This document shows, in pieces, positions 1 to 5,503 of a stretch of 7,134 bases of DNA (positions are counted from its first letter, which is position 1; each line of letters opens with the position of its first letter). The notes beneath the pieces were generated by a model. The model was given only the letters and a program-made list of their open reading frames with translations. It ran no database searches and was not told the DNA's origin. Both the position numbers and the translations under genes were made by a program. Where the stretch lies: positions 1-7,134 of the forward strand of contig PXAS01000297.1 of the NCBI GenBank assembly GCA_003565815.1. The letters are read 5' to 3'. The DNA is from PVC group bacterium (GTDB lineage Bacteria > Verrucomicrobiota > Kiritimatiellia > SS1-B-03-39 > UBA6053).

Positions 1-49
1 CAGGGAAGAGTTGGCCGAATTGAATGACCTTGAGGCTCTTTGGCGTTGA
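1..49 (+). CDS. DUF4065 (Panacea-type) antitoxin, 3' end only (copy 1)
   Basis: Only the last 15 codons and the TGA stop (47-49) of this gene lie in the window; the frame begins at base 2 and the protein ends in LNDLEALWR. It is recognised because all 49 bases match the end of the complete DUF4065 gene at 4713-5306. DUF4065, also called the Panacea domain, is the antitoxin domain of many toxin-antitoxin pairs. The stop codon overlaps the GAGGGG ribosome site (48-53) of the next gene, so the two are probably translationally coupled. Whether the unseen upstream part is intact cannot be told. Confidence 0.8.
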   Translation, partial: REELAELNDLEALWR

Positions 50-70
50 GGGGTGTTCCGTGGATCCGAC
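1..70 (+). repeat. Direct repeat A, copy 1 (identical to 5258-5327)
   Basis: All 70 bases are identical to 5258-5327. The repeat covers the end of the DUF4065 gene, the intergenic ribosome site and the toxin start. The true left end may lie outside the window. Recombination between the two copies would release a 5,257-bp circle. Confidence 0.97.
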
Positions 71-506
71 ACTTGCTTTCACGATACGCCAAGGAACGGT
101 CTACTATCTCGCCCACCGGGGTCTTTCATCAGCAGAACCCCACTTTTTTGTGGTCTTAAACCAGAATCCGCGACAGGATAGGGTGTTGTTGCTGGCTGTG
201 GCCAGCTCGCAGGTGGAGAAAGTCAAGGCCAGGGCTGAGCGTCAGAATCTGCCTGCCGCCACCGTGGTGGAGATTTCGCCTGAAGAATATCCAGACTTCA
301 GCAAAGCGTCCTGCTTTAACTGCAACCAGTTGTTTCAAAAATCCCTCCTGGAGCTTTCCCAAGCTCGGCGGAACCGGGAGCTGCGGACGCAAAGAGACAT
401 GCCTGTTGACATTCTGGAGCGACTCATCGCCGGTTGCATGGCAAGCCCCTTGCTTTCAGAGGAAGAAAAAGCAATGATACGGCAACCCTCGGAACGCAAC
501 CCATGA
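60..506 (+). CDS. Putative PemK/MazF-fold-like toxin, intact copy of the Panacea module
   Basis: A 148-aa protein when started at GTG 60, which follows GAGGGG (48-53) at a good distance. An in-frame ATG at 24 would add 12 residues but overlaps the antitoxin end and lacks a better ribosome site. Visible beta-rich segments are GTVYYL (12-17), PHFFVVLN (27-34), LLLAVASSQ (43-51) and TVVEISPEEYP (68-78), followed by FNCNQLF (86-92). This order of strands, and the late 'S-K-x-S ... N-C-N' segment, recalls PemK/MazF-like RNA-cleaving toxins; that is inference, since no catalytic residue can be named safely. The C-terminal third is charged and helical. It sits directly behind a DUF4065 antitoxin gene, the usual place for a Panacea-neutralised toxin. 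Its stop overlaps the next start as ATGA (503-506). A copy lacking the core is at 5317-5503. Confidence 0.6.
   Translation: MDPTLAFTIRQGTVYYLAHRGLSSAEPHFFVVLNQNPRQDRVLLLAVASSQVEKVKARAERQNLPAATVVEISPEEYPDFSKASCFNCNQLFQKSLLELSQARRNRELRTQRDMPVDILERLIAGCMASPLLSEEEKAMIRQPSERNP
337..400 (+). repeat. Direct repeat B, copy 1 (identical to 5334-5397)
   Basis: These 64 bases inside the toxin gene are identical to 5334-5397. The match ends sharply at ...GAGACAT; beyond it the copies stay alignable but are only about four-fifths identical by eye. This is the signature of recent exchange or gene conversion inside an older duplication. Confidence 0.97.
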
Positions 507-664
507 CCACCATCATCCGTGATATTCTTCAAGATCTGGAATGCACACAGGAGATTATGCTGGCGCTGTCGGACGACATCCGGCTGAGCATTGGTCATAA
601 CGAACCCGAAGCCCTTACTTCCCTGTCCCGTCCGGTGCATTCTATGCAAATCCGGTGCTTTTGA
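503..664 (+). pseudogene. Third gene of the Panacea module, truncated and joined to foreign 3' sequence
   Basis: The open frame encodes 53 aa starting MTTIIRDILQDLE, coupled to the toxin by ATGA. Its first 36 residues match the 224-aa protein at 5500-6174 with six differences (residues 14, 16, 18, 27, 31 and 34). After residue 36 the similarity stops abruptly. From 605 the codons read PEALTSLSRPV, which resembles PEALSSLPCPV at the start of the small ORF at 4329 (8 of 11 residues; 26 of 33 bases counted by eye). The gene therefore seems cut at the microhomology CCCGAAGC (605-612, also 4341-4348) and fused in frame to the head of a different gene. The result lacks the long coiled-coil and the conserved C-terminal domain, so it is unlikely to work. 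Confidence 0.7.
631..658. repeat. Direct octamer pair enclosing a palindrome near the truncation junction
   Basis: TCCGGTGC occurs at 631-638 and again at 651-658, exactly 20 bases apart. Between and overlapping them is TGCAT-TCT-ATGCA (636-648), a perfect 5+3+5 palindrome. It lies a few codons after the point where the truncated third gene loses homology. It could be a recombination scar or a protein site, or chance; no second copy was seen at the other side of the cluster. Confidence 0.35.
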
Positions 665-688
665 CTTCTGGAATTTCATCTTAAACGC

Positions 689-716
689 TTGACATAATCG
701 GTTATGGATGTACTTT
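689..716 (+). promoter_or_regulatory. Candidate sigma70-type promoter for the rloAB genes
   Basis: A perfect TTGACA -35 element (689-694) is followed after 16 bases by TACTTT (711-716), a weak -10 that keeps the T, A and final T. Transcription would start near 722-725, about 40 bases before the ATPase start. This is the only gap upstream of the ATPase, which makes a promoter here likely on position as well. Confidence 0.45.
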
Positions 717-763
717 ATCGCTGATTCCAGTCAAAAAAAGCCTTTAAAACGTAATACAAAGCC

Positions 764-2053
764 ATGATTGTAGATTTTACAGTATCCAATTTCCGTTCGA
801 TCAAAAACGAGCAAACCTTCAGCTTGTATGCGGAAAATCCAGGGAGCTATCTGACGGGGAATATCACTTACCCGGGAAAGAAGAAAATTGGCGTATTGAA
901 GAGCGCAGGGATTTATGGCGCGAATGCCTCGGGTAAATCAAATGTGCTGCTGGCTTTTGAGGCGTTGCAGTACCTGATTCGGGCTTCCGGTCGGTTCAAG
1001 GATGGAGATCCGATTAAGTGCTATGAACCGTATCGCTTATCTGAGAAAACAAAGACCGCCCCGGTTGCTTTCGCAGTGGAGTTCTTCACTCCGGATGGAA
1101 TGCGGTATTCTTACAGAATCACCTTTAATCGCAATCGTATTTTGGAGGAAAAACTTTATTTCTATCCATCAGTCAAGGAGGCGAAACTCTTTGAGCGTGG
1201 AGTAGAGGATACTTGGGAAACCATTGATTTCGGCACATTGTTCACAGGCGGGAAAAAACGCATTCCTTTTTTCGGCAACAATGCATACCTTTCAAAAGCC
1301 GGTGACAGTGCGGATGCCCCGGAATTAATTCGAAACGTATACAACTATTTCCGAAACGATGTTCTCCGTCTTGGTTTGAACGAAGCCGTACAGATCGACA
1401 ATTGGGTGGAAGAAGAAGGCCTGGTGGATAAAGTGTCCGCATTATTGGGTTTTATTGATACAGGAGTGAGTGGAATTCACGTTAAAGAAAGGGATGTGGA
1501 TCCGCAAACAGTCAACATTCCTGATGGCGTACCTGAATCAATTCGCGATTCAATTTTACGGGATATGAAACGAGCTTTTCATTTTTCCCATATTGGCGAA
1601 GAGTCGGAAGTAGAACTCTTCGACCTCCGAATGGAATCTGCCGGGACGCAGCGTTTGTTTCGCCTTGCTCCGTTGTTGGTGGATGCTTTGCAAAGCGGAG
1701 GGGTGCTTATTGTAGATGAACTGGATCACAGTATGCACCCGTTTATCGCAGAGCTGATCATTCGTTTGTTTAATGATCCTGAGGTAAACTGCGGACATGC
1801 ACAGTTGATCTTTTCAACGCATAATATTAGCCTTATGTCCCCAGATCAATTTCGCCGAGATCAAATATGGATGACAGAAAAAGTGAAAGGGGTCACCCGC
1901 CTGTTTTCACTGGATGCCTTTGACAAAAAAACAGTGAAGCCTCAGAGCCCGTTCAACCGTTGGTATGCAGAAGGTAGATTTGGTGCAGTTCCAAAAGTAG
2001 ATTACCGCGGCATTGTGAACCTCCTGAGTACCCGGGGTGAGAAAGATGCCTAA
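764..2053 (+). CDS. rloA: RloA-like AAA/ABC-type ATPase of an RloAB (AbiL-related) defence pair
   Basis: A 429-aa cytoplasmic P-loop ATPase of the AAA_15/AAA_21 group (SMC/ABC-like heads). The N-terminus MIVDFTVSNFRSIKNEQTFSL is the typical opening beta-strand of the group and fixes the start, although the ribosome site is weak. Walker A is GANASGKS (52-59), the ABC signature region is ESAGTQR (291-297), Walker B is VLIVDELDH (314-322) and the switch histidine is in STHN (351-354). All key residues are present, so ATP hydrolysis is expected. Its last 8 bases overlap the RloB start, and RloB is its usual partner. In related pairs (AbiLi/AbiLii; AriA/AriB of PARIS is an analogous design) the ATPase senses phage infection and releases or activates the TOPRIM partner; this role is inferred here. 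By eye it looks more AT-rich than the flanking Panacea genes. Confidence 0.88.
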   Translation: MIVDFTVSNFRSIKNEQTFSLYAENPGSYLTGNITYPGKKKIGVLKSAGIYGANASGKSNVLLAFEALQYLIRASGRFKDGDPIKCYEPYRLSEKTKTAPVAFAVEFFTPDGMRYSYRITFNRNRILEEKLYFYPSVKEAKLFERGVEDTWETIDFGTLFTGGKKRIPFFGNNAYLSKAGDSADAPELIRNVYNYFRNDVLRLGLNEAVQIDNWVEEEGLVDKVSALLGFIDTGVSGIHVKERDVDPQTVNIPDGVPESIRDSILRDMKRAFHFSHIGEESEVELFDLRMESAGTQRLFRLAPLLVDALQSGGVLIVDELDHSMHPFIAELIIRLFNDPEVNCGHAQLIFSTHNISLMSPDQFRRDQIWMTEKVKGVTRLFSLDAFDKKTVKPQSPFNRWYAEGRFGAVPKVDYRGIVNLLSTRGEKDA

Positions 2054-2678
2054 ATCGCGGGCGAAGCAAAAATACAAGGTAAAACCGAGGCTTCATATTT
2101 TTTGTGAGGGAGAAAAAACAGAGCCGAACTACCTTTCAAAGTATATTGAAACCCGTTTCCCAGGGACACGGCTTTCTCCAGTGCGGAAAACGGACAAAAC
2201 CACCCCGGTTCAGTTGGTTGAAGAAGCAATCGCTGCAAAAAACGATAAAAAAAATCCAAAAGGCGATAAGTTTTGGGTGGTTTTCGACAGGGAGGCTAAA
2301 AATAAATACTCGGACACCCTGCATGCCGAAGCCCGGCGCAAGGCCAATGAAGAGGCGATTCACATTGCTTTTTCCAATGTTTGTTTCGAAGTGTGGATCC
2401 TGTTGCATTTTCAAAACACGGTCGCTCCATATAGCAGTTATGCCGATCTTAAGAAACGAAGTGATCTGAAGTTACATATTGAAAATTATGATAAGGGATC
2501 TGTTTTTACCTTCAGTGCTGAGCAAATTAAAAATGCACGTGATAATGCTGAAGTTTTAAACTGGCTAACTCAAGAAGGAGCTGATTCTTCTTGGACCGAG
2601 CCTTACCAGTGGAATCCATACACGGATGTCCATTTACTCCTGGATGCAATAGATAAATTTGGACAAAAGTATGTATGA
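2046..2678 (+). CDS. rloB: RloB-like TOPRIM-family effector
   Basis: A 210-aa protein of the RloB family (AbiLii-related). ATG 2046 is chosen because GGGGTGAG (2034-2041) stands just before it; a GTG at 2037 would add only three residues. Family hallmarks are seen in order: a basic N-terminus, the strand-loop CEGEKTEPNY (20-29) with the TOPRIM-type glutamate, VVFDRE (78-83) matching the second acidic TOPRIM site, and SNVCFEVWILLHF (110-122), the most typical RloB segment. RloB proteins are thought to be nucleases or nucleic-acid-acting effectors controlled by the neighbouring ATPase; the exact target is not known from the sequence. The 8-bp overlap with RloA implies coupled translation and roughly balanced amounts. 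It is AT-rich and lysine-rich. Confidence 0.88.
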   Translation: MPKSRAKQKYKVKPRLHIFCEGEKTEPNYLSKYIETRFPGTRLSPVRKTDKTTPVQLVEEAIAAKNDKKNPKGDKFWVVFDREAKNKYSDTLHAEARRKANEEAIHIAFSNVCFEVWILLHFQNTVAPYSSYADLKKRSDLKLHIENYDKGSVFTFSAEQIKNARDNAEVLNWLTQEGADSSWTEPYQWNPYTDVHLLLDAIDKFGQKYV

Positions 2679-2814
2679 TGGTTTTGGTTTTATTGGGATT
2701 CGTCGGAAAAAGGAGTCTGGTGTCATCCTGAGTCATGCCATGCGTTATCCGGATGCAGAAATTAATCTATCGGCTTGCAATATTATCGACTTGATTGGTG
2801 CTCAAGGCACATAG
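2671..2814 (+). CDS. Small ORF, 47 aa, overlapping the rloB stop; function unknown
   Basis: An open frame beginning at ATG 2671 inside the last codons of RloB (overlap 8 bases, the same overlap length as RloA/RloB) and ending at TAG 2812-2814. The product starts MYDGFGFIGIRRKKESGVIL and ends DLIGAQGT; it has a basic patch RRKK (11-14), no membrane segment and a single cysteine. It is not recognised. No good ribosome site precedes it, so expression would depend on coupling to RloB. It fills most of the 175-bp gap before the next gene. It could be a third small component of the RloAB operon, or the surviving end of a decayed gene. Confidence 0.35.
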   Translation: MYDGFGFIGIRRKKESGVILSHAMRYPDAEINLSACNIIDLIGAQGT

Positions 2815-2853
2815 GAATCCATCATTACTCATTGTCGAAGCTGAGGATAACTG

Positions 2854-4332
2854 ATGTCTGTACCTAAACTCAAAGACCTGGTGCGTGAAGCGGGTGTGAT
2901 TCTCCCGGACTGGGAGTCGCCCAGTAATCCCAAGTATTGTTACGAATGGGCGTTTTCTGATGGTCAGAATGCGGTGTTGACCCAATGGTACCGGGATATC
3001 CAACAGGAAGGCTCCCGCATCTATTGTGAAATTATTCCTGATGATGTTTTGCAGGAATTTTCTGACTGGTCTGGAAGGCAGCGAAATCGGTTTCTTCGGG
3101 TGGTCCAGATTTTTGAGCAGTTTGCTGATACAGATGACAGCCTCCGAGTCGTGGTGGTGTCTGGGATCCATCGGTTTCTGTCGGAAGGAAAGCCGGACAA
3201 AGTAAAAAGACGTCAACTGGACCCTGTTACCTGGAAGGTCCACCGCATGCAGGACCGGGAGGGGTTTGTTTTAGAGCGGTCTTCACTCAATCCTCCACTG
3301 TTGAATCCAGGTTTGGAAGAAGCGAAAAACACCCCGCAACTGATCACCCGAATCGCTTACAACAGCGAGGATTGGCATCATCCCACTGGAGAAGCGGCGA
3401 ATGAGGAGGGGAAATCCAGTTATGTGGTGAAAATGAGGTTTGGCCACGAAGAGTGGCTGTTTCGCAATGAATGGCTGTTGGATGGGTGGCGGTATTCGTT
3501 TTTGCAGGGGGTTCACAAAGGAGGCAAGCGATATGAAAACCAGGTGGTGGACATCGACTTGTGCACCATCATGCCGGCACCGGGCAGGGAACGTCGTTTG
3601 GTCGCACGGATTGCCGATGTGGAAGTGTTGAGCGAACCGCAGGCGAAAGAGGTGTATCAGCGTTTTGAAGAAAACGGGTGGCTGGATCAGATGGAGGCGG
3701 AAGTGCGTGGAGAGGACGGGAACAGCCAGCCTCTTCGATCCCCCACAACGTTCCGGGAGATGTTCAATATTCGTTTCAAGGCTGACAAGGTTTCGTTTTA
3801 CCCCAAAGGGACGCCGCTCACTGAAGGAATTTCCGCATCTCAGGTGAACCGCTATCAAATTTTTAATATCACAGAAATTTCTCCGGAGCCGACTGCTGGA
3901 AGCCGCACTCGGGGCAGAATAGGGCAAGGTCATGTGGAACCTGCCGGGCCCCGCACCCGCCGTCCGACTTCGGCAACCACCTACACCCCCGAGCATCAGA
4001 ACATACAGCGAAAGCTGGTGGAAAAACTGAAAAGTGAGTATGGGCCAGATTCTGTCTTGGCGGAGCAGGATTTTGTCGATGTGCGGGTGGAAACCGAACA
4101 GGAACTAATCTACTACGAGATCAAAACGGAACTCGATCCACGGCTAGTGATCCGGCAGGCGCTGGGGCAGCTTCTGGAGTATGCCTTTTATCAGGGGCGA
4201 AGAGAGACACGAACGCCAACTGGACTGGTCATCGTGGGTCGCTGTCCGTTAGATCAGGACTCGGACGCCTACCTGAGAGAGATAGACCGGTTCCTGCCGA
4301 TGCCTTTAACTTATATGGAGATTTCTTTGTGA
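2854..4332 (+). CDS. Restriction-like protein with C-terminal PD-(D/E)XK nuclease-like domain
   Basis: A 492-aa protein started at ATG 2854 behind a good GAGGA ribosome site (2843-2847). The N-terminal ~140 residues are unassigned. The middle region has an aromatic-rich block, FGHEEWLFRNEWLLDGWRY (196-214), and MFNIRFKADKV (303-313), which I recall from uncharacterised proteins carrying HNH or other nuclease tails; a base- or modification-reading role is a guess. A linker rich in R, T, P and G (about 345-378) leads to the C-terminal domain: HQNIQRKLVEKLKSEYG (381-397), then FVDVRVE (407-413), YYEIKT (420-425) and QALGQLLEYAFY (435-446). The D...E-x-K arrangement with a following glutamine helix fits a PD-(D/E)XK nuclease. 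Placed between RloAB and a toxin-antitoxin module, a restriction or anti-invader role is plausible but inferred. Its stop overlaps the next start as GTGA. Confidence 0.72.
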   Translation: MSVPKLKDLVREAGVILPDWESPSNPKYCYEWAFSDGQNAVLTQWYRDIQQEGSRIYCEIIPDDVLQEFSDWSGRQRNRFLRVVQIFEQFADTDDSLRVVVVSGIHRFLSEGKPDKVKRRQLDPVTWKVHRMQDREGFVLERSSLNPPLLNPGLEEAKNTPQLITRIAYNSEDWHHPTGEAANEEGKSSYVVKMRFGHEEWLFRNEWLLDGWRYSFLQGVHKGGKRYENQVVDIDLCTIMPAPGRERRLVARIADVEVLSEPQAKEVYQRFEENGWLDQMEAEVRGEDGNSQPLRSPTTFREMFNIRFKADKVSFYPKGTPLTEGISASQVNRYQIFNITEISPEPTAGSRTRGRIGQGHVEPAGPRTRRPTSATTYTPEHQNIQRKLVEKLKSEYGPDSVLAEQDFVDVRVETEQELIYYEIKTELDPRLVIRQALGQLLEYAFYQGRRETRTPTGLVIVGRCPLDQDSDAYLREIDRFLPMPLTYMEISL

Positions 4333-4595
4333 ACACCCTCCCCGAAGCACTCTCCTCCCTGCCCTGTCCCGTGGACACCGCCTGCACTCTGATTGAAAAC
4401 CTGCTCGGTGAACCCTTGAAGGTGGCGGGTGTCTTTTTGGCGGATGCCCATGCACCTGGAAATGGCCTTGGAACGTCTAATGCACCTATAAATGCACCTA
4501 AAAAAGGCGAAAATGCACCTAAAGCGGGACATTTAAAGGGTCATTCGAAAGGGTTATCCGGTCAACATGACCCTATAAACGACCTTTTCATTTGA
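4329..4595 (+). CDS. Small ORF, possibly a decayed DUF4393-like gene head
   Basis: An 88-codon frame from GTG 4329, overlapping the previous stop by four bases (GTGA), so translation by coupling is possible. The first ~38 residues look like a real protein start: PEALSSLPCPVDT and then LIENLLGEPLKVAG, which resembles the head of DUF4393-type proteins (family usually far longer). From about residue 41 it becomes a low-complexity tail with HAP/NAP repeats. In another frame the same bases (4452-4472) read TWKWPWN, close to the W-x-W segment expected at that place in such proteins. I therefore suspect a frameshifted, truncated remnant. A short homologous head also appears at 605-637. The DUF4393 link is tentative. 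Confidence 0.45.
   Translation: MNTLPEALSSLPCPVDTACTLIENLLGEPLKVAGVFLADAHAPGNGLGTSNAPINAPKKGENAPKAGHLKGHSKGLSGQHDPINDLFI
4451..4520 (+). repeat. Four TGCACCT repeats, three as AATGCACCTA
   Basis: TGCACCT starts at 4451, 4481, 4493 and 4514; the last three are within AATGCACCTA. Spacings of 30, 12 and 21 are all multiples of three, so in the 4329 frame they encode repeated HAP/NAP tripeptides. Spacing is too irregular for typical iterons. Confidence 0.6.
4532..4579. promoter_or_regulatory. Inverted repeats with GGTCA/TGACC half-sites upstream of the DUF4065 gene
   Basis: TTTAAAGGGTCAT (4532-4544) pairs with ATGACCCTATAAA (4567-4579) at 12 of 13 positions. Inside this lies a second, smaller palindrome GGTCA-ACA-TGACC (4560-4572), and one more TGACC follows at 4594-4598. 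The cluster may be a dimeric repressor site for the toxin-antitoxin operon or a weak terminator of the upstream genes; there is no clear T-tract, which favours the former. Confidence 0.4.
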
Positions 4596-4611
4596 CCTGT
4601 CCTGCGAGATC

Positions 4612-4682
4612 TTTCAAACATTCCAAGAAATTTGAAACCATTTCCCATCATAAAATAAGGTTGGCGGAACGGATGTTTCCGT
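4612..4682. promoter_or_regulatory. Control-like leader of the right Panacea module
   Basis: TTTCAAA (4612-4618) and TTTGAAA (4631-4637) form a perfect 7-bp inverted repeat with a 12-base spacer. A second small hairpin, ACGGA-TGTT-TCCGT (4669-4682), lies just before the first possible start at 4689. Toxin-antitoxin operons commonly bind their own products at such repeats; here this is inferred from position. I see no convincing -35/-10 pair, only the AT-rich stretch around 4651-4657. Confidence 0.35.
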
Positions 4683-4712
4683 GTTAGGATGTCTTGCCGA
4701 AAGAAAATCATC

Positions 4713-5306
4713 ATGCTTTTCCCCTTTTCCCATCGCAAAGCCACTCAGGTCTTGAATTTTTTTGCCCGTCAGAATGGGGGCAAAATCAACAAACTCAAGG
4801 CTTTGAAGCTCGTTTATTTCGCGGACCGGCATCACTTGCGCCGCTATGGACGGCCGATCACCAATGACCGCTATGTGGCCATGAACTATGGTCCAGTGGC
4901 TTCCGCCTGCAAGGATTTGGCGGAAATGTCGGATTTTCTGGGGGACGAAGAGCGGGAGTATGCCGCCCCCTTTCTGGAAACGGTTGATCAACACACCTTT
5001 GCCTCCAAACAGGAGACCGACACCTCCGTGCTTTCGGAATCCGATCTGGAGTCATTGCAATTTGCCTGGGAAACCTATCAGGGGTGGGGTAAATACAAGC
5101 TGGCGGAGCATACCCACCGCTTTCCCGAGTGGAAGCGTCACGAAGCCGAGCTGGCTGTTTCCTCCAGGGTGGAAATGAACTATCTTGATTTTCTCGATAA
5201 TCCCGAGCCGGGCGTGGATGCTCTTCCGCCCTTGTCTCTGGAAACTCAAGCTGATTTCAGGGAAGAGTTGGCCGAATTGAATGACCTTGAGGCTCTTTGG
5301 CGTTGA
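4713..5306 (+). CDS. DUF4065 / Panacea-domain antitoxin (copy 2, complete)
   Basis: A 197-aa protein if started at ATG 4713, whose N-terminus MLFPFSHRKATQVLNFFARQ fits the family start; an in-frame ATG at 4689 would add eight residues (MSCRKKII). The Panacea domain hallmarks are clear: INKLKALKLVYFADRHHLRR (25-44), YGRPIT (45-50), YVAMNYGPVAS (54-64) and a C-terminal block with LESLQFAWETY (112-122) and KLAEHTHRFPEW (129-140). Panacea proteins neutralise a wide range of toxins by direct contact. No DNA-binding helix-turn-helix is evident. The gene's usual partner directly downstream (5317-5503) is here broken, so this is an antitoxin without its own toxin. It could protect against the intact toxin of copy 1, because the last residues of both antitoxins are identical. 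Confidence 0.88.
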   Translation: MLFPFSHRKATQVLNFFARQNGGKINKLKALKLVYFADRHHLRRYGRPITNDRYVAMNYGPVASACKDLAEMSDFLGDEEREYAAPFLETVDQHTFASKQETDTSVLSESDLESLQFAWETYQGWGKYKLAEHTHRFPEWKRHEAELAVSSRVEMNYLDFLDNPEPGVDALPPLSLETQADFREELAELNDLEALWR

Positions 5307-5327
5307 GGGGTGTTCCGTGGATCCGAC
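5258..5327 (+). repeat. Direct repeat A, copy 2 (identical to 1-70)
   Basis: This second copy of the 70-bp repeat spans the DUF4065 gene end and toxin start. Identity ends at the point where copy 2 loses the toxin core. Confidence 0.97.
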
Positions 5328-5503
5328 CCTTCTAAAAATCCCTCCTGGAGCTTTCCCAAGCTCGGCGGAACCGGGAGCTGCGGACGCAAAGAGACATACC
5401 TGCAGCCCTTTTGGATCGATTGATCGCTGGTTGCATGGAAAGTCCCTTGCTTTCAGAGGAAGAAAAAGCAATGATACGAAAACCCTCGGAACTCAACGCA
5501 TGA
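5317..5503 (+). pseudogene. Toxin remnant of the right Panacea module, core deleted and frame shifted
   Basis: Relative to the toxin at 60-506, bases 71-336 are replaced by six bases (5328-5333), a net loss of 260 bp. That removes nearly all the beta-rich core and shifts the frame: the GTG start at 5317 and the remaining C-terminal frame (from 5336) no longer connect, and a TAA at 5333-5335 closes the latter. The C-terminal part still reads KSLLELSQARRNREL and later SPLLSEEEKAMIR, with the ATGA overlap to the next gene kept (5500-5503). The frame from 5281 now runs through into the third gene, but the linking residues match no protein part. The toxin is dead in this copy. Confidence 0.88.
5334..5397 (+). 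repeat. Direct repeat B, copy 2 (identical to 337-400)
   Basis: Second copy of the 64-bp repeat, lying directly behind the toxin deletion. Exchange with 337-400 would rebuild a full toxin in front of the intact third gene. Confidence 0.97.

Noticed and set aside
2037..2048. GTG 2037 as the rloB start
   Set aside because: It would use part of the GGGGTGAG ribosome site as coding sequence; ATG 2046 has better spacing and only three residues differ.
3283..3996. Long open frame on the minus strand (237 codons) inside the 492-aa gene
   Set aside because: It is wholly antisense to a gene with clear domain motifs and a good ribosome site; its product is rich in H, R, P and F in no recognisable pattern.
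4451..4520. CRISPR array or replication iterons from the TGCACCT repeats
   Set aside because: The units are only 7-10 bases with unequal spacing of 30, 12 and 21, and there are no spacers of constant length.
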